A DNA stretch of 64,000 nt from Stenotrophomonas sp. SY1 (GCF_021202945.1 NZ_JAJOYR010000001.1:1116001-1180000), one strand, 5' to 3'; positions 36,448-45,470 are shown, counted from the first letter of the stretch. Made by a program: numbers and translations. Notes: generated by a model from the letters alone, not told the origin.

Positions 36448-37112
36448 GGCTGCGGGAAGCGCAGGTAGGTGGACAGGATGTACTTGTCCTGTTCGGGCGA
36501 TGGTTGCCCCTGGTGCGCGTACATCCAGTAGGGCGGAAACATCAGCAGCCGTCCGGCACGCGGCGCAACGCCCGTCTGCAGGCCGGGGAACCAGGTCTGC
36601 CCGCCGCTGCCGACATCGTTGAGGTACCAGAGGAAGACCAGGTAGCGATCGCACACTTCGTTGATGGAGTCGAAGTGGGTCTGGAACTTCTCCTCGTCAC
36701 CGGCGCGGTAACGCTTGAGGATCAACGGGCTCAGCAGCGGGCTGTCGGGGATGGCCAGCGGCAGGCCGACATCGCTGTTGTAACGCTGCAGTGCCTGGCT
36801 GATCAGCTGCCGGAAGAATGACAGGAACGCGGCATCGGACAGCCGGCTGATGTCCAGCTCGGTCCAGGCGCTTTCATCCAGCCCGGCGCGCACGCCGCGG
36901 CCATTGCGCTGCTGGAAACGGGAGAGTGTGTTGAATGAGTCGATCAGCTTGGCGCACAACTCCGGCGGCAGGCTGTTGTCGTAGGTGCGGATGTAGTGAC
37001 GCAGGTCGCTGCCATGAACATCCGCCGCGGCTTGCGCCGCGGCGGATGCCGGTGTTGCCGATGGATCAGAAGCGGGCAGTCCAGCGCATCCAGTAGTAAC
37101 GGCCGATTGCAT
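36432..37112 (-). CDS. 2-oxoglutarate/Fe(II)-dependent oxygenase (prolyl-4-hydroxylase type)
   Basis: A 226-aa oxygenase. The iron triad is His146, Asp148 (QTHFDSI) and His200 (MYAHQG), with Lys210 in the 2-oxoglutarate position (DKYILSTYL). It should hydroxylate a protein, peptide or small molecule. The only ATG, at 37112, lies 47 nt inside the end of the TonB receptor gene in another frame, so translation is probably coupled; the first 35 residues are low-complexity (Ala/Ser/Pro) and may be dispensable. Its 3' end overlaps the opposite-strand sulfotransferase gene. Confidence 0.82.
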   Translation of the reverse strand: MQSAVTTGCAGLPASDPSATPASAAAQAAADVHGSDLRHYIRTYDNSLPPELCAKLIDSFNTLSRFQQRNGRGVRAGLDESAWTELDISRLSDAAFLSFFRQLISQALQRYNSDVGLPLAIPDSPLLSPLILKRYRAGDEEKFQTHFDSINEVCDRYLVFLWYLNDVGSGGQTWFPGLQTGVAPRAGRLLMFPPYWMYAHQGQPSPEQDKYILSTYLRFPQPQSSR

Positions 37113-40002
37113 CGTAGGTCCGCATGTCCGTCGAGGCGTTGAAGCCAGAATAGATCAACGGCGGCTGGCGGTCAGTAAGGTTGCGCACGCCGATCTGGAT
37201 GGAACTGTTGTTCAGGTCCTCGAAGCGGTAGCCGACCTGCAGGTCGGTCTGGGTGAAGGACGGCACCCGGCGCCTGGCCACGTAACCTGGCTCGGTGACA
37301 TCGGCCACGTCCGGTGCTTCGTACACGTGGTGCACGTAGCGCGTGGTCAGGCTGGCGCTGAGGTTGCCGCGCGACCAGCTGATGTCATTGAGCGCGCGCC
37401 AACGGGCCATGTTGCCGAAGCCGGAGGACGCGTTGTCCACGAACGTGCCGGCCAGGCCGGTGCTGCCCGGAATGCCCGGGAAGGCGCCGACGTTGCTGCT
37501 CGGGTCGCCGGCCAGCAGCTGCACCTCGTACTCGGCCAGGTAGGTGGTGTCCAGGTTCCAGCTGAACTTGCCCCATGCACCTTCCGGGAACAGGTAGCGG
37601 AAGCCCAGGTCCATGCCCGAGGTCTTGAGCGAACCGAAGTTGCCGGTGATGTTGGTCATCTGCGCCACATCGCCGGCGTCGTCGCGGATGAAGGTGTCGC
37701 AGAAGCGGCCGAAGTTGAAGCACTGGTTGAGCAGCACGTTCTCCGGCAGGTTGGTGATGAACTGGTCCAGCTTCACGCGCCAGTAGTCGGCGGTGACGCT
37801 GAAGCCTTCCAGGTAGCTCGGGCTGTAGACGAAGCCGTAGGTCAGCACATCGCCTTCTTCCGGCTGCAGGTCGGGATTGGCGACCTGGAACGAGGTGACC
37901 TGGTTGTTGCTCTGGCGGAAGGAGCCGTCCGTGGGCACACCGGCGCAGGCGGTGGGATTGCCACCGGTGTAGCCGTTGCAGGGGTCGGTATAGGTACTGG
38001 CGCTGGGTACCGTGGGGGCGTACAGATCACCGATGGTCGGCGCACGGAACACGTCGGCGTAGGTGGCACGTACCAGCAGGTCGGCGAACGGCTTCCATTC
38101 CACGCCGATCTTGGAGTTGGTGGTGCCGCCGAAGTTGGAGTAGTCCGAGTAGCGCGTGCCGAGCGACACATTGAGCTTCTCGGCGAACGGTGCATCGGCC
38201 AACAGCGGGATCAGCGCTTCGGCATAGATTTCGTTGACATCGAACTTGCCGTTGATGTCGCCGAACGTACAGGCTTCCTGGGTGATGAGGCAGACCGTTT
38301 CACCCGGCGGAATGATGGTCAGGAAGTCGCTGCTGGAGCTGGCCGATTCGATGCGACGTTCGGCACCGACGGCCAGGGACACCGCGCCAGCCGGCAGGCT
38401 GAAGAGGTCGCCGGTAACGTTGGCGTTGAAGACCTTCAGGTCGTTCTCATTGCTGCTGTGGATGGTCGGGTTGATCAGGTCCAGTGCGGCCAGCTGTGCC
38501 TGTCCTGCCGGAGTGTTGGGGTCCGGCGCCGGGCCAAGGAAGTTGACCGGCAGACAGCCGGCAATCGCAGTGGCAGCGTTGCCCGGCGTGCGCACGCAGA
38601 TCGGGCTGCCGGTGGCCGGGTCGATCATCGACGGGCCCAGTGCATCGGTCAGGCCGGGGCTGTAGAGGTAACCACGCACCGTCGAGGACTGCGGCGTGCG
38701 GCCATAGCCATAGGAGGCATCCCAACTCCAGGTGCTGTCACCGAATACGCCACGCAGGCCGCCGGTGATCTGGTAGGTCTCGGTTTCGAAGCGGGTGGTA
38801 CGGGTGGGAATGAAGTCACGCAGGCGCAGTCGCGCGTCGGTGATGTCCACGCCGAACGGGTTGTAGATGCTGTCCTTGCTGATCGGGACATCGTCCACCG
38901 TCGCGCGACCGTCGAACGGCAGCGGCGCGATGAAGAACGAGGACTCGGTGCGCAGCCACGAGCCGAGGATGAACGCCTCGATGTTGTCGGTGAGCTGGTA
39001 GTTGCCGCTCATGAACAACGCCGTGCGTTCCTGCGGCGTGAGGTTGAGGTTGCCGTCGGCCTGGAAGTTGTAGACGTCGGTGGCGGGATTGAAGCAGCGG
39101 AAATCCGATTGCGACGAACCGGGGCGGCCATCGATGCGGGTCAGCGTGACGTTGGCGCCGCTGCCGCAGTTGGGATCGGTCAGGTCCACGCCGGTTGCCG
39201 AAGCGCGCGGCACCACATAGCGGCCGGTCAGGATGCGGCTGGTGCCGCCGATGCCCTTCTCGCCGGCGTACAGCTGGTAGGGCTGGCTGGAGTAGCTGCG
39301 GTCGGCGGCGCTGACCGAATCTTCCTTGTCGTAGCTGGCGCCGAGCATCAACCGGCCCTTGTCGCCATGCAGGCCAAAGGTCGCGTCAAAGCGCTGGGTA
39401 TCGGCGTCGCCGCGCGAGGAGATGCCGTAGAACGCGCTGGCTTCGACCCCCTCGAAGTCCTTGCGCAGGATGAAGTTGACCACGCCGCCGATGGCGTCGG
39501 AGCCGTAAATGGCCGAGGCGCCGTCCTTCAGCACTTCGACGCGCTCGATCAGTGCCATGGGGATCGAGTTCACGTCCACCGCGCCATTGGCATTGGAGAT
39601 GGTGCCGATCCAGCGCTTGCCATCGACCAGCACCAGCGAGCGGTTCACGCCCAGGCCGCGCAGATCGACTGTCGCCGCACCCGCGCCGCCGCCGTTGTTG
39701 ACCTGCGGGTTGGTAGCCGCGCCGGCAATGGCCGGGGTGCGCTGCAGGAACTCACCCACCGTCGCCGCGCCGGAACTCTCGATGTTCTGGCGGTCGATGG
39801 TGAAAACGGGGCTGGAGGTTTCCAGGTCGGCGCGCTTGATGCGCGAGCCGGTCACCTGGATGCGATCCAGGTTGGTGGCTTCCTCTTGCTTGGGTGGGGT
39901 GTCCTGGGCTTGGACGCTTGTTACGGCTCCCAGCGCCAGTGCTGCGGTAGACATCGGCAGCAGGGCACGGCGAATGGCGTGACTCAGTGGCTGAATACTC
40001 AC
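37066..40002 (-). CDS. Large TonB-dependent outer-membrane receptor
   Basis: A 978-aa receptor. A signal peptide (ending near SVQAQD) precedes a TonB-box-like NLDRIQVTGSRIKR. The plug has ISSGAATVGEFL-type sequence, DLRGLGVNRSLVLVDGKRW, MALIERVEVLKDGASAIYGS and AIGGVVNFILRKDFEG. The barrel carries several Cys pairs in extracellular loops and ends RWTARF. This oligosaccharide/peptide-receptor type is larger than siderophore receptors. GTG start at 40002 with GGAG six nt upstream. It is followed by, and overlaps, a 2OG oxygenase gene, and is probably functionally linked to the sulfotransferase. Confidence 0.93.
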   Translation of the reverse strand: MSIQPLSHAIRRALLPMSTAALALGAVTSVQAQDTPPKQEEATNLDRIQVTGSRIKRADLETSSPVFTIDRQNIESSGAATVGEFLQRTPAIAGAATNPQVNNGGGAGAATVDLRGLGVNRSLVLVDGKRWIGTISNANGAVDVNSIPMALIERVEVLKDGASAIYGSDAIGGVVNFILRKDFEGVEASAFYGISSRGDADTQRFDATFGLHGDKGRLMLGASYDKEDSVSAADRSYSSQPYQLYAGEKGIGGTSRILTGRYVVPRASATGVDLTDPNCGSGANVTLTRIDGRPGSSQSDFRCFNPATDVYNFQADGNLNLTPQERTALFMSGNYQLTDNIEAFILGSWLRTESSFFIAPLPFDGRATVDDVPISKDSIYNPFGVDITDARLRLRDFIPTRTTRFETETYQITGGLRGVFGDSTWSWDASYGYGRTPQSSTVRGYLYSPGLTDALGPSMIDPATGSPICVRTPGNAATAIAGCLPVNFLGPAPDPNTPAGQAQLAALDLINPTIHSSNENDLKVFNANVTGDLFSLPAGAVSLAVGAERRIESASSSSDFLTIIPPGETVCLITQEACTFGDINGKFDVNEIYAEALIPLLADAPFAEKLNVSLGTRYSDYSNFGGTTNSKIGVEWKPFADLLVRATYADVFRAPTIGDLYAPTVPSASTYTDPCNGYTGGNPTACAGVPTDGSFRQSNNQVTSFQVANPDLQPEEGDVLTYGFVYSPSYLEGFSVTADYWRVKLDQFITNLPENVLLNQCFNFGRFCDTFIRDDAGDVAQMTNITGNFGSLKTSGMDLGFRYLFPEGAWGKFSWNLDTTYLAEYEVQLLAGDPSSNVGAFPGIPGSTGLAGTFVDNASSGFGNMARWRALNDISWSRGNLSASLTTRYVHHVYEAPDVADVTEPGYVARRRVPSFTQTDLQVGYRFEDLNNSSIQIGVRNLTDRQPPLIYSGFNASTDMRTYDAIGRYYWMRWTARF

Positions 40003-40160
40003 ATTTGACTCCGCGGTGTGTGATGCAGGCAGGGGAGTCGTGAAATTACGAATTATTAACCTTGCGGGATGTGCCAGCCAGGCACGGAAAGATGTGCCAA
40101 AACTGACATTTCATCTCTCCAGGGGTGAAATAATCCGTAACAAATATTACGTTGAGAGAT
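40003..40160 (-). promoter_or_regulatory. AT-rich receptor promoter with GATGTGCC repeats
   Basis: An unusually A/T-rich gap upstream of the large receptor gene. GATGTGCC occurs at 40068-40075 and 40091-40098 (23-nt period), and GTGCC/GGCAC form an inverted pair (40071-40085). A TTAATAAT -10-like stretch lies downstream on the minus strand (about 40052-40059). This is a likely regulated promoter; the regulator is unknown. Confidence 0.45.
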
Positions 40161-40589
40161 TCAGCGTGCCGCGCGCCAGGCAACCACGGCGGCGATGGCC
40201 AGCCACAGGGCTTCACCCAGGCCGTTGGCCAGGGTCAGCAGGGTCCAGGCCAGATGTGGCCCCATACGCAACGCAGATTCCCACGGTGTGAGCCCCATCG
40301 GGCCACCGATATAGGCCGCGGCAATGCCCCAGTTGGCCGCGAGCGCGATCAGCAGCATGGCGATGATCGCCACCGCAACCCGCGCCGGTCCGGCCCGGAA
40401 ACCACCCAGCCGCAACATCCACGCCGCTTCCAGGGCCGCCAGTACCGCCATCCAGCCGGCCTGTGTGCCGGTGGTCAGTGCCGCCAGCAACCAGGCCACG
40501 GCAACAGTGATGCTTCCCAGCAACAACAACATGGGCCACAGCCAGTGGCGAGAGGAACGCGCAGGCGGGGAAACGGAGGACATGGGCAT
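40161..40589 (-). CDS. Small integral membrane protein, unknown function
   Basis: A 142-aa protein with four predicted transmembrane helices (LWPMLLLLGSITVAVAWLLA; AVLAALEAAWMLRLGGF; VAVAIIAMLLIALAANWGI; LTLANGLGEALWLAIAAVVA). I do not recognise the family. Start at 40589 or the next ATG at 40583; neither has a clear ribosome-binding site. It is divergent from sufT and upstream of, in the same direction as, the large receptor gene. Confidence 0.65.
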   Translation of the reverse strand: MPMSSVSPPARSSRHWLWPMLLLLGSITVAVAWLLAALTTGTQAGWMAVLAALEAAWMLRLGGFRAGPARVAVAIIAMLLIALAANWGIAAAYIGGPMGLTPWESALRMGPHLAWTLLTLANGLGEALWLAIAAVVAWRAAR

Positions 40590-40691
40590 TCCAGGAGGGG
40601 TCCGGCAGCATAGCCCTTCAGCGGGCAGGGTGCCCAGTCGGATAAAATGTCGCACCTTGCGGGCAGCACCCGCGTCCCCATATTGATTTGC

Positions 40692-41243
40692 ATGTATTCG
40701 CGCAGCAGTGAACCCGTCCATTTCGAACGTGATTGCCCGGCCGTGATGGTGCCGCAGGGCGACAGCGTGACCCTGCCCGCTGGCAGCTACGGTTACATCA
40801 CCCAGGCACTGGGCGGCAGCTACACGGTGTTTGTCGAAGGCAACCTGTTCCGTATTGCCGGCAAGGACGGCGATGCGATCGGCAAGGAGCCGCCGCCGGG
40901 ACTGGAACTGCCTGACGACGCTGGCGACGAGGACGTGGAAAAGCTGGTCTGGCAGCAGCTGCGGACCTGCTTCGACCCGGAAATCCCGTTCAACATCGTT
41001 GACTTGGGGCTGATCTACGAAGTGGATATCAAGCACCTGGACGATGGCCAGCGCGAGGTGGACGTCAAGATGACGCTGACCGCACCTGGCTGCGGCATGG
41101 GCGAGATACTGGTCGATGACGTGCGCAGCAAGCTGGAAATGATTCCGACGGTGGCCCAGGCCGACGTCGATCTGGTCTTCGATCCGCCGTGGGGGCGCCA
41201 TATGATGTCCGAAGCGGCGCGCCTGGAAACTGGCATGCTGTAA
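40692..41243 (+). CDS. sufT: Fe-S cluster assembly protein SufT (DUF59)
   Basis: A 183-aa protein. The first part (VMVPQGDSVTLPAGSYGYIT; VFVEGNLFRIAGKDGDAIG) is the SufT-specific N-terminal extension. The DUF59/MIP18 domain follows: VDLGLIYEV, VDVKMTLTAPGCGMGEIL and DLVFDPPWGRHMMSEAARLE. It is expected to act in late Fe-S cluster maturation. The start MYSRSSEP at 40692 matches the usual family beginning; the ribosome-binding site is weak. No suf operon is nearby. Confidence 0.85.
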   Translation: MYSRSSEPVHFERDCPAVMVPQGDSVTLPAGSYGYITQALGGSYTVFVEGNLFRIAGKDGDAIGKEPPPGLELPDDAGDEDVEKLVWQQLRTCFDPEIPFNIVDLGLIYEVDIKHLDDGQREVDVKMTLTAPGCGMGEILVDDVRSKLEMIPTVAQADVDLVFDPPWGRHMMSEAARLETGML

Positions 41244-41367
41244 CGGTTGGCTTTTCCTGCGGCCCGGGCGCACGCCCGGCCTTGCAGGGAGTGGTTGGCC
41301 GGCTCGTGTTCAACCGGTGGCGATATCCGCACCGGTGCCCATCCCGCAATCTGCAAGGAATTACCCG

Positions 41368-42465
41368 GTGTCCCAGTCTTCCCTGAGCTTTGCTGTCACC
41401 CGTTCGGCCAACCCGCGCAGCGCTTCGGAGCGCGCCACGATCCTGGAGAAGCCGGGCTTCGGCCTGTACTTCACCGACCACATGGTGGCAGTACGCTGGG
41501 ACAAGGACACTGGCTGGCACGATGCGGCGGTAACGCCGTACGGCCCGATCTCGCTGGACCCGGCCGCCGCCGTGCTGCATTACGGTCAGGAAATCTTTGA
41601 GGGCATCAAGGCCTATCGCCACGCCGATGGTTCGATCTGGACCTTCCGTCCGGAAGCCAACGGTGCGCGCCTGCAGCGCTCGGCCCGTCGCCTGGCGCTG
41701 CCGGAACTGCCGGTGGAAATCTTCGTCGAGTCGCTCAAGCAGATCACCGCCGTCGACAAGGACTGGGTGTCCGATGCCGACGAAGCCAGCCTGTACTTCC
41801 GTCCGTTCATGATCGGCGACGAAGCGTTCCTCGGCGTGCGCGGCGCGCACAAGGCCACCTACTACGTGATCGCCAGCCCGGCCGGCCCGTACTTCGCCAA
41901 GGGCGTGGCGCCGGTGGCGATCTGGCTGTCCACCGATTACGCACGTGCGGCCAAGGGCGGTACCGGTGCGGCCAAGTGCGGTGGCAACTACGCCGCCTCG
42001 CTGCTGCCGCAGCAGCAGGCGCAGGCCAAGGGCTGCTCGCAGGTACTGTTCCTGGACCCGGTCGAGGGCAAGTACCTGGAAGAACTGGGCGGCATGAACG
42101 TGTTCCTGGTCTACGGCAAGACCAACACGCTGGTCACCCCGGCACTGTCGGGCAGCATCCTGGAAGGCATCACCCGCGAGTCGATCCTGCAGCTGGCGCG
42201 CGACCGCGGCATGACCGTGGAAGAGCGCAAGGTGTCCATCGACGAGTGGAAGCAGGGCGTGGCTTCCGGTGACATCACCGAAGTGTTCGCCTGCGGCACC
42301 GCCGCAGTCATCACCCCGATCGGCCAGCTCAAGGGCGAAGGCTTTGAAGTGGGCGACCTGGGTGCGCCGGCTGGCGAAGTGACCATGTCGCTGCGCAAGG
42401 AACTGACCGACATCCAGTACGGCCGCCTGCCGGATCGCCACGGCTGGTTGGTGCGTCTGGCCTGA
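41368..42465 (+). CDS. ilvE: Branched-chain amino acid aminotransferase
   Basis: A 365-aa class IV PLP enzyme transferring amino groups to and from leucine, isoleucine and valine. The PLP lysine lies in AAKCGGNYAASL. Other blocks are LHYGQEIFEGIKAYRHADGS, LYFRPFMIG, EELGGMNVFLVYG and EVFACGTAAVITPIG. It belongs to the longer BCAT type found in mitochondria and many bacteria rather than the 309-aa E. coli type. The GTG start at 41368 has AAGGAA seven nt upstream. Followed by a strong terminator. Confidence 0.95.
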   Translation: MSQSSLSFAVTRSANPRSASERATILEKPGFGLYFTDHMVAVRWDKDTGWHDAAVTPYGPISLDPAAAVLHYGQEIFEGIKAYRHADGSIWTFRPEANGARLQRSARRLALPELPVEIFVESLKQITAVDKDWVSDADEASLYFRPFMIGDEAFLGVRGAHKATYYVIASPAGPYFAKGVAPVAIWLSTDYARAAKGGTGAAKCGGNYAASLLPQQQAQAKGCSQVLFLDPVEGKYLEELGGMNVFLVYGKTNTLVTPALSGSILEGITRESILQLARDRGMTVEERKVSIDEWKQGVASGDITEVFACGTAAVITPIGQLKGEGFEVGDLGAPAGEVTMSLRKELTDIQYGRLPDRHGWLVRLA

Positions 42466-42485
42466 TCCGCTCTGCGGGACTGCCC

Positions 42486-42520
42486 AAACCCGCCCGGGAC
42501 CTGTGCCCGGGCGGGTTTTT
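42486..42520 (+). terminator. Rho-independent terminator of ilvE
   Basis: A perfect 13-bp inverted repeat (AAACCCGCCCGGG and complement) with 7-nt loop and a T-run to 42520 lies 21 nt after the stop. Confidence 0.93.
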
Positions 42521-42774
42521 CATTGCCCGGATTCGGGAGTCTCATCACACTTTCTTTGTGAAACAGTCACTTATGGCAGTGGCGTGGGGGATGGTTTCGT
42601 CTGCAACCCTCTTGGCAGGGGTTTATCCGGCGTTTACTCTCGGCCGACGGATCGGTTACAGGGGACTGGTCCGGGTAGTCCTACCCGGGCAATACACGCT
42701 TCCCCACCGATGTCTGGAGCCCGGGCAGGACCTTGGCCGCGCAACGCGGCATCCTCATGCAGAAGGGCTCATCA
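42521..42774 (+). promoter_or_regulatory. Leader/promoter region of the secreted protease
   Basis: 254 nt between the ilvE terminator and the protease start hold the promoter and probably a long untranslated leader. A TCACA-N7-TGTGA inverted repeat lies at 42548-42564 (arms reversed relative to a CRP site). A stable hairpin (CCGGGTAG/CTACCCGG) lies at 42671-42688. I cannot match a known riboswitch. Confidence 0.35.
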
Positions 42775-44874
42775 ATGTCACGCAAATCAGACCGTAGGCT
42801 TGGCCGTGGGTTGGTTGTAGCAGGCACGGTGTCGTTGTCCTCCCTGTTGTTGTGTACGCCGGCCTTTGCCGGTGATGTCCACCTGGCCGGCTTGGACAGC
42901 GCGCCCACGTACCAGCGCTTCATCGTCAAGTACAGGCAGGACAGCCGGCAGCTCGCCGGCGAGGCGGCACTGCAGAGGACGCTGGGCTCGGCGGCGCGCG
43001 CATTGCCGTTGCGTGGTGGCAAGAGCGTGGGCGTGGAGCACCTGCGCCGGCTGGCGGTGGGGGCGGACGTGATCCGCGCCGACGCCCGGCTCGACCGTGT
43101 CGATGCCGAGACGCTGATGCGCAAGTTGGCGGCCGATCCGAACGTGGAGTACGTGGAGGTCGATCGCCTCAACACGGTCCGCCTGACGCCCAATGACACG
43201 CGCTACAGCGAGCAGTGGGGCTATTCCGGCACCTACGGCATCAAGGCCAACCAGGCCTGGGATGTGACCAACGGAGCCGGCTCGGTGGTGGCGGTGCTCG
43301 ATACCGGCATCACCAACCACAGCGACCTCAGCGCCAACCTGTTGCCGGGTTACGACTTCATCAACGACACCAGCGTTTCCAACGATGGCGGTGGTCGCGA
43401 CAATGACCCCAGCGATCCGGGCGACTGGGTCAGCGCCAACCAGTGCGGGGGCACCCATGCCGCACAGGGTTCGAGCTGGCACGGCACCCATGTCGCCGGC
43501 ACCATCGCCGCGGTGACCAACAATGCCAAGGGCGTGGCGGGTGTGGCCTATGGCGCCAAGATCGTGCCGGTCCGCGTGCTCGGCACCTGCGGTGGCTATG
43601 ACTCGGACATCGCCGATGCCATCGTCTGGGCCTCGGGTGGCACGGTGTCCGGCGTGCCGGCCAATGCCAATCCGGCCGAGGTGATCAATCTCAGCCTCGG
43701 CGGCTCCGGTGCCTGTGGTACCACCACTCAGAGCGCGATCAACAGCGCGGTCGGCCGCGGCACCGCCCTGGTCATCGCCGCCGGCAACGACAACGTCAAC
43801 GTGTCCAACGCCTCGCCGGCCAACTGCAACAACGTCATCGCGGTGGCCTCGATCACCAGCACCGGCGCGCGTTCGAGCTTCTCCAATTACGGCGCGCTGA
43901 TCGACATCGCCGCGCCGGGCTCGAACATCCTGTCCACGCTCAACACCGGCAGCACCACACCTGGCACGGAAACCTACGCGGCCTACAACGGCACCTCGAT
44001 GGCCACCCCGCACGTGGCCGGCGTGGTGGCGCTGATCCAGGCGGTGGCCACCACGCCGAAGACGCCGGCCCAGGTGGAGGCGCTGATCAAGGCCAACGTG
44101 ACCGCGTTCCCGTCGACCCCATCGCAGTCCATCGGCCCGGGCATCCTCAATGCCAAGGCGGTGGTGGATGCGGTCAATGGCGGGACCACGCCGAACCCGG
44201 GTGGCACGGTGCTTGGCAACGGCGTGCCGTTGACCGGCCAGTCCGGCGCCGCCGGGAGCAGCCAGTACTACACCGTGCAGGTACCTGCCGGTGCCAGCAA
44301 CCTGGTGATCGCCAGCTCCGGTGGCAGCGGAGATGCCGACCTGTACGTGCGTGCCGGCAGCCAGCCGACCACCTCCATCTATGATTGCCGGCCGTACAAG
44401 AGTGGCAATGCGGAAAGCTGCACGTTCGCCACGCCGACGGCTGGCACCTACCACGTGATGCTCAACGCCTACGCGGCCTATTCGGGGGTGACCCTGCAGG
44501 CCAGCTGGAGCACTGGCGGCGGCAGTGGCGGTGCGCAGACCTACAGCAATGCCACGGCGGTGAACATCGTCGACAACGCCACGGTGGAAAGCGCGATCAG
44601 CGTGTCCGGGCGCAGCGGCAATGCGCCCGCCTCGACGCCGGTGGCGGTGGACATCAGCCACACCTGGAAGGGTGACCTGAAGGTGGACCTGGTGGCGCCG
44701 GACGGCAGCGTATATGTGCTGAGCAACTACGCCGGCGGCAGCGCCGACGACATCAAGCAGACCTTCAACGTGAACCTGTCCAGCGAAGCCCTCAACGGCA
44801 CCTGGAAGCTTCGGGTGAACGACAAGGCCAGTGGTGATGCCGGCAGGATCAACCGCTGGTCGATCACGTTCTGA
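42775..44874 (+). CDS. Secreted subtilisin-like serine protease (S8) with PPC and P domains
   Basis: A 699-aa extracellular protease. A signal peptide ends near CTPAFAGD, followed by an inhibitor-I9-like propeptide (YQRFIVKYRQDSRQ; NVEYVEVDRL). The S8 catalytic domain has Asp in VVAVLDTGIT, His in SSWHGTHVAGTIA and Ser in YNGTSMATPHVAG. Then come a pre-peptidase C-terminal domain (YYTVQVPAGASNLVI; GDADLYVRAG) and a proprotein-convertase P domain (ISHTWKGDLKVDLVAPDGS). The layout matches the StmPr1/StmPr2 proteases of S. maltophilia, exported by type II secretion. Start at 42775 has AAGGG eight nt upstream. Confidence 0.92.
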   Translation: MSRKSDRRLGRGLVVAGTVSLSSLLLCTPAFAGDVHLAGLDSAPTYQRFIVKYRQDSRQLAGEAALQRTLGSAARALPLRGGKSVGVEHLRRLAVGADVIRADARLDRVDAETLMRKLAADPNVEYVEVDRLNTVRLTPNDTRYSEQWGYSGTYGIKANQAWDVTNGAGSVVAVLDTGITNHSDLSANLLPGYDFINDTSVSNDGGGRDNDPSDPGDWVSANQCGGTHAAQGSSWHGTHVAGTIAAVTNNAKGVAGVAYGAKIVPVRVLGTCGGYDSDIADAIVWASGGTVSGVPANANPAEVINLSLGGSGACGTTTQSAINSAVGRGTALVIAAGNDNVNVSNASPANCNNVIAVASITSTGARSSFSNYGALIDIAAPGSNILSTLNTGSTTPGTETYAAYNGTSMATPHVAGVVALIQAVATTPKTPAQVEALIKANVTAFPSTPSQSIGPGILNAKAVVDAVNGGTTPNPGGTVLGNGVPLTGQSGAAGSSQYYTVQVPAGASNLVIASSGGSGDADLYVRAGSQPTTSIYDCRPYKSGNAESCTFATPTAGTYHVMLNAYAAYSGVTLQASWSTGGGSGGAQTYSNATAVNIVDNATVESAISVSGRSGNAPASTPVAVDISHTWKGDLKVDLVAPDGSVYVLSNYAGGSADDIKQTFNVNLSSEALNGTWKLRVNDKASGDAGRINRWSITF

Positions 44875-44930
44875 TCCGGTGGCAACGACGGCGCCCGCAG
44901 CGGCGCCGTCCTCAACGCGCATGATGTATG

Positions 44931-44957
44931 GGCCCCGGCACCGCCGGGGCCTTTTTT
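44931..44957 (+). terminator. Rho-independent terminator of the protease gene
   Basis: Stem GGCCCCGGC/GCCGGGGCC with ACC loop followed by six Ts, 57 nt after the stop. Confidence 0.93.
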
Positions 44958-44993
44958 ATCGAGCCAGATGCACAAGCGGGCCGGTGCGTGGGC

Positions 44994-45470
44994 TCAGTCT
45001 TCGCAGATGTCGGCCGGGGACGCCTGCAGAAACCTCAGCGCATCGGCCGGGGCGATATCCAGCAGCAGGCCGCGCTGGCCGGCATTGATGTAGACGGCGG
45101 TGTGCTGCTGCACCTGCTCGGCGAACAGCACGTTTGCAGGGCGCTGCTGGGCGAACGGACTGATGCCGCCCACCTTGTAGCCACTGCGACGCTCGGCTTC
45201 GGCCACTTCCATCATCTGCGCGTGCTTGCCGCCGCACTGTGCGGCAAGTTTCTTCAGTGACAGCCGCTGGTCGCTGGGAATCACCGCGATCACCGGCTGC
45301 TTGTCGACCCATGCCATCAGCGTCTTGAACATCCGCGCCGGGGCGATGCCCAGTGCCTGCGCCGCCGCCAGGCCCTTGCTGTCCACGTCGGCGGAGTAGT
45401 CGTAGGCGTGCACGCCGTGGGCGATCCCGGCCTTGTCCAAGGCAGCGTTGGCGCGGGTGCCCTTGGCCAC
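44994..45470 (-). CDS. ybaK: Cys-tRNA(Pro) deacylase YbaK
   Basis: A 158-aa editing protein that hydrolyses mischarged Cys-tRNA(Pro). Family features: VHAYDYSAD, GIAPARMFKTLMAW, AVIPSDQRLSLKKLAAQCGG, GYKVGGISPFAQ. GTG start at 45470 directly abuts the TGA of the upstream asparaginase-like gene (TGAGTG, no spacing), so translation is probably coupled. Confidence 0.9.
   Translation of the reverse strand: MAKGTRANAALDKAGIAHGVHAYDYSADVDSKGLAAAQALGIAPARMFKTLMAWVDKQPVIAVIPSDQRLSLKKLAAQCGGKHAQMMEVAEAERRSGYKVGGISPFAQQRPANVLFAEQVQQHTAVYINAGQRGLLLDIAPADALRFLQASPADICED

Noticed and set aside
37327..40008. Very long plus-strand open frame (about 890 codons) opposite the large TonB receptor
   Set aside because: It is the mirror of a high-GC gene; its translation is rich in Val/Ala/Arg/Gly without domains, while the minus strand gives a textbook receptor.
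40065..40100. Sigma-54 promoter before the large receptor
   Set aside because: TGGCAC is present twice, but the spacing to a GC dinucleotide does not fit the -24/-12 consensus.
42548..42564. CRP/Clp binding site before the protease
   Set aside because: The arms are TCACA...TGTGA, reversed relative to the TGTGA-N6-TCACA consensus.
42787..44922. Long minus-strand open frame opposite the S8 protease
   Set aside because: Antisense shadow; His/Arg/Gly-rich with no domain, and the plus strand has full catalytic motifs.
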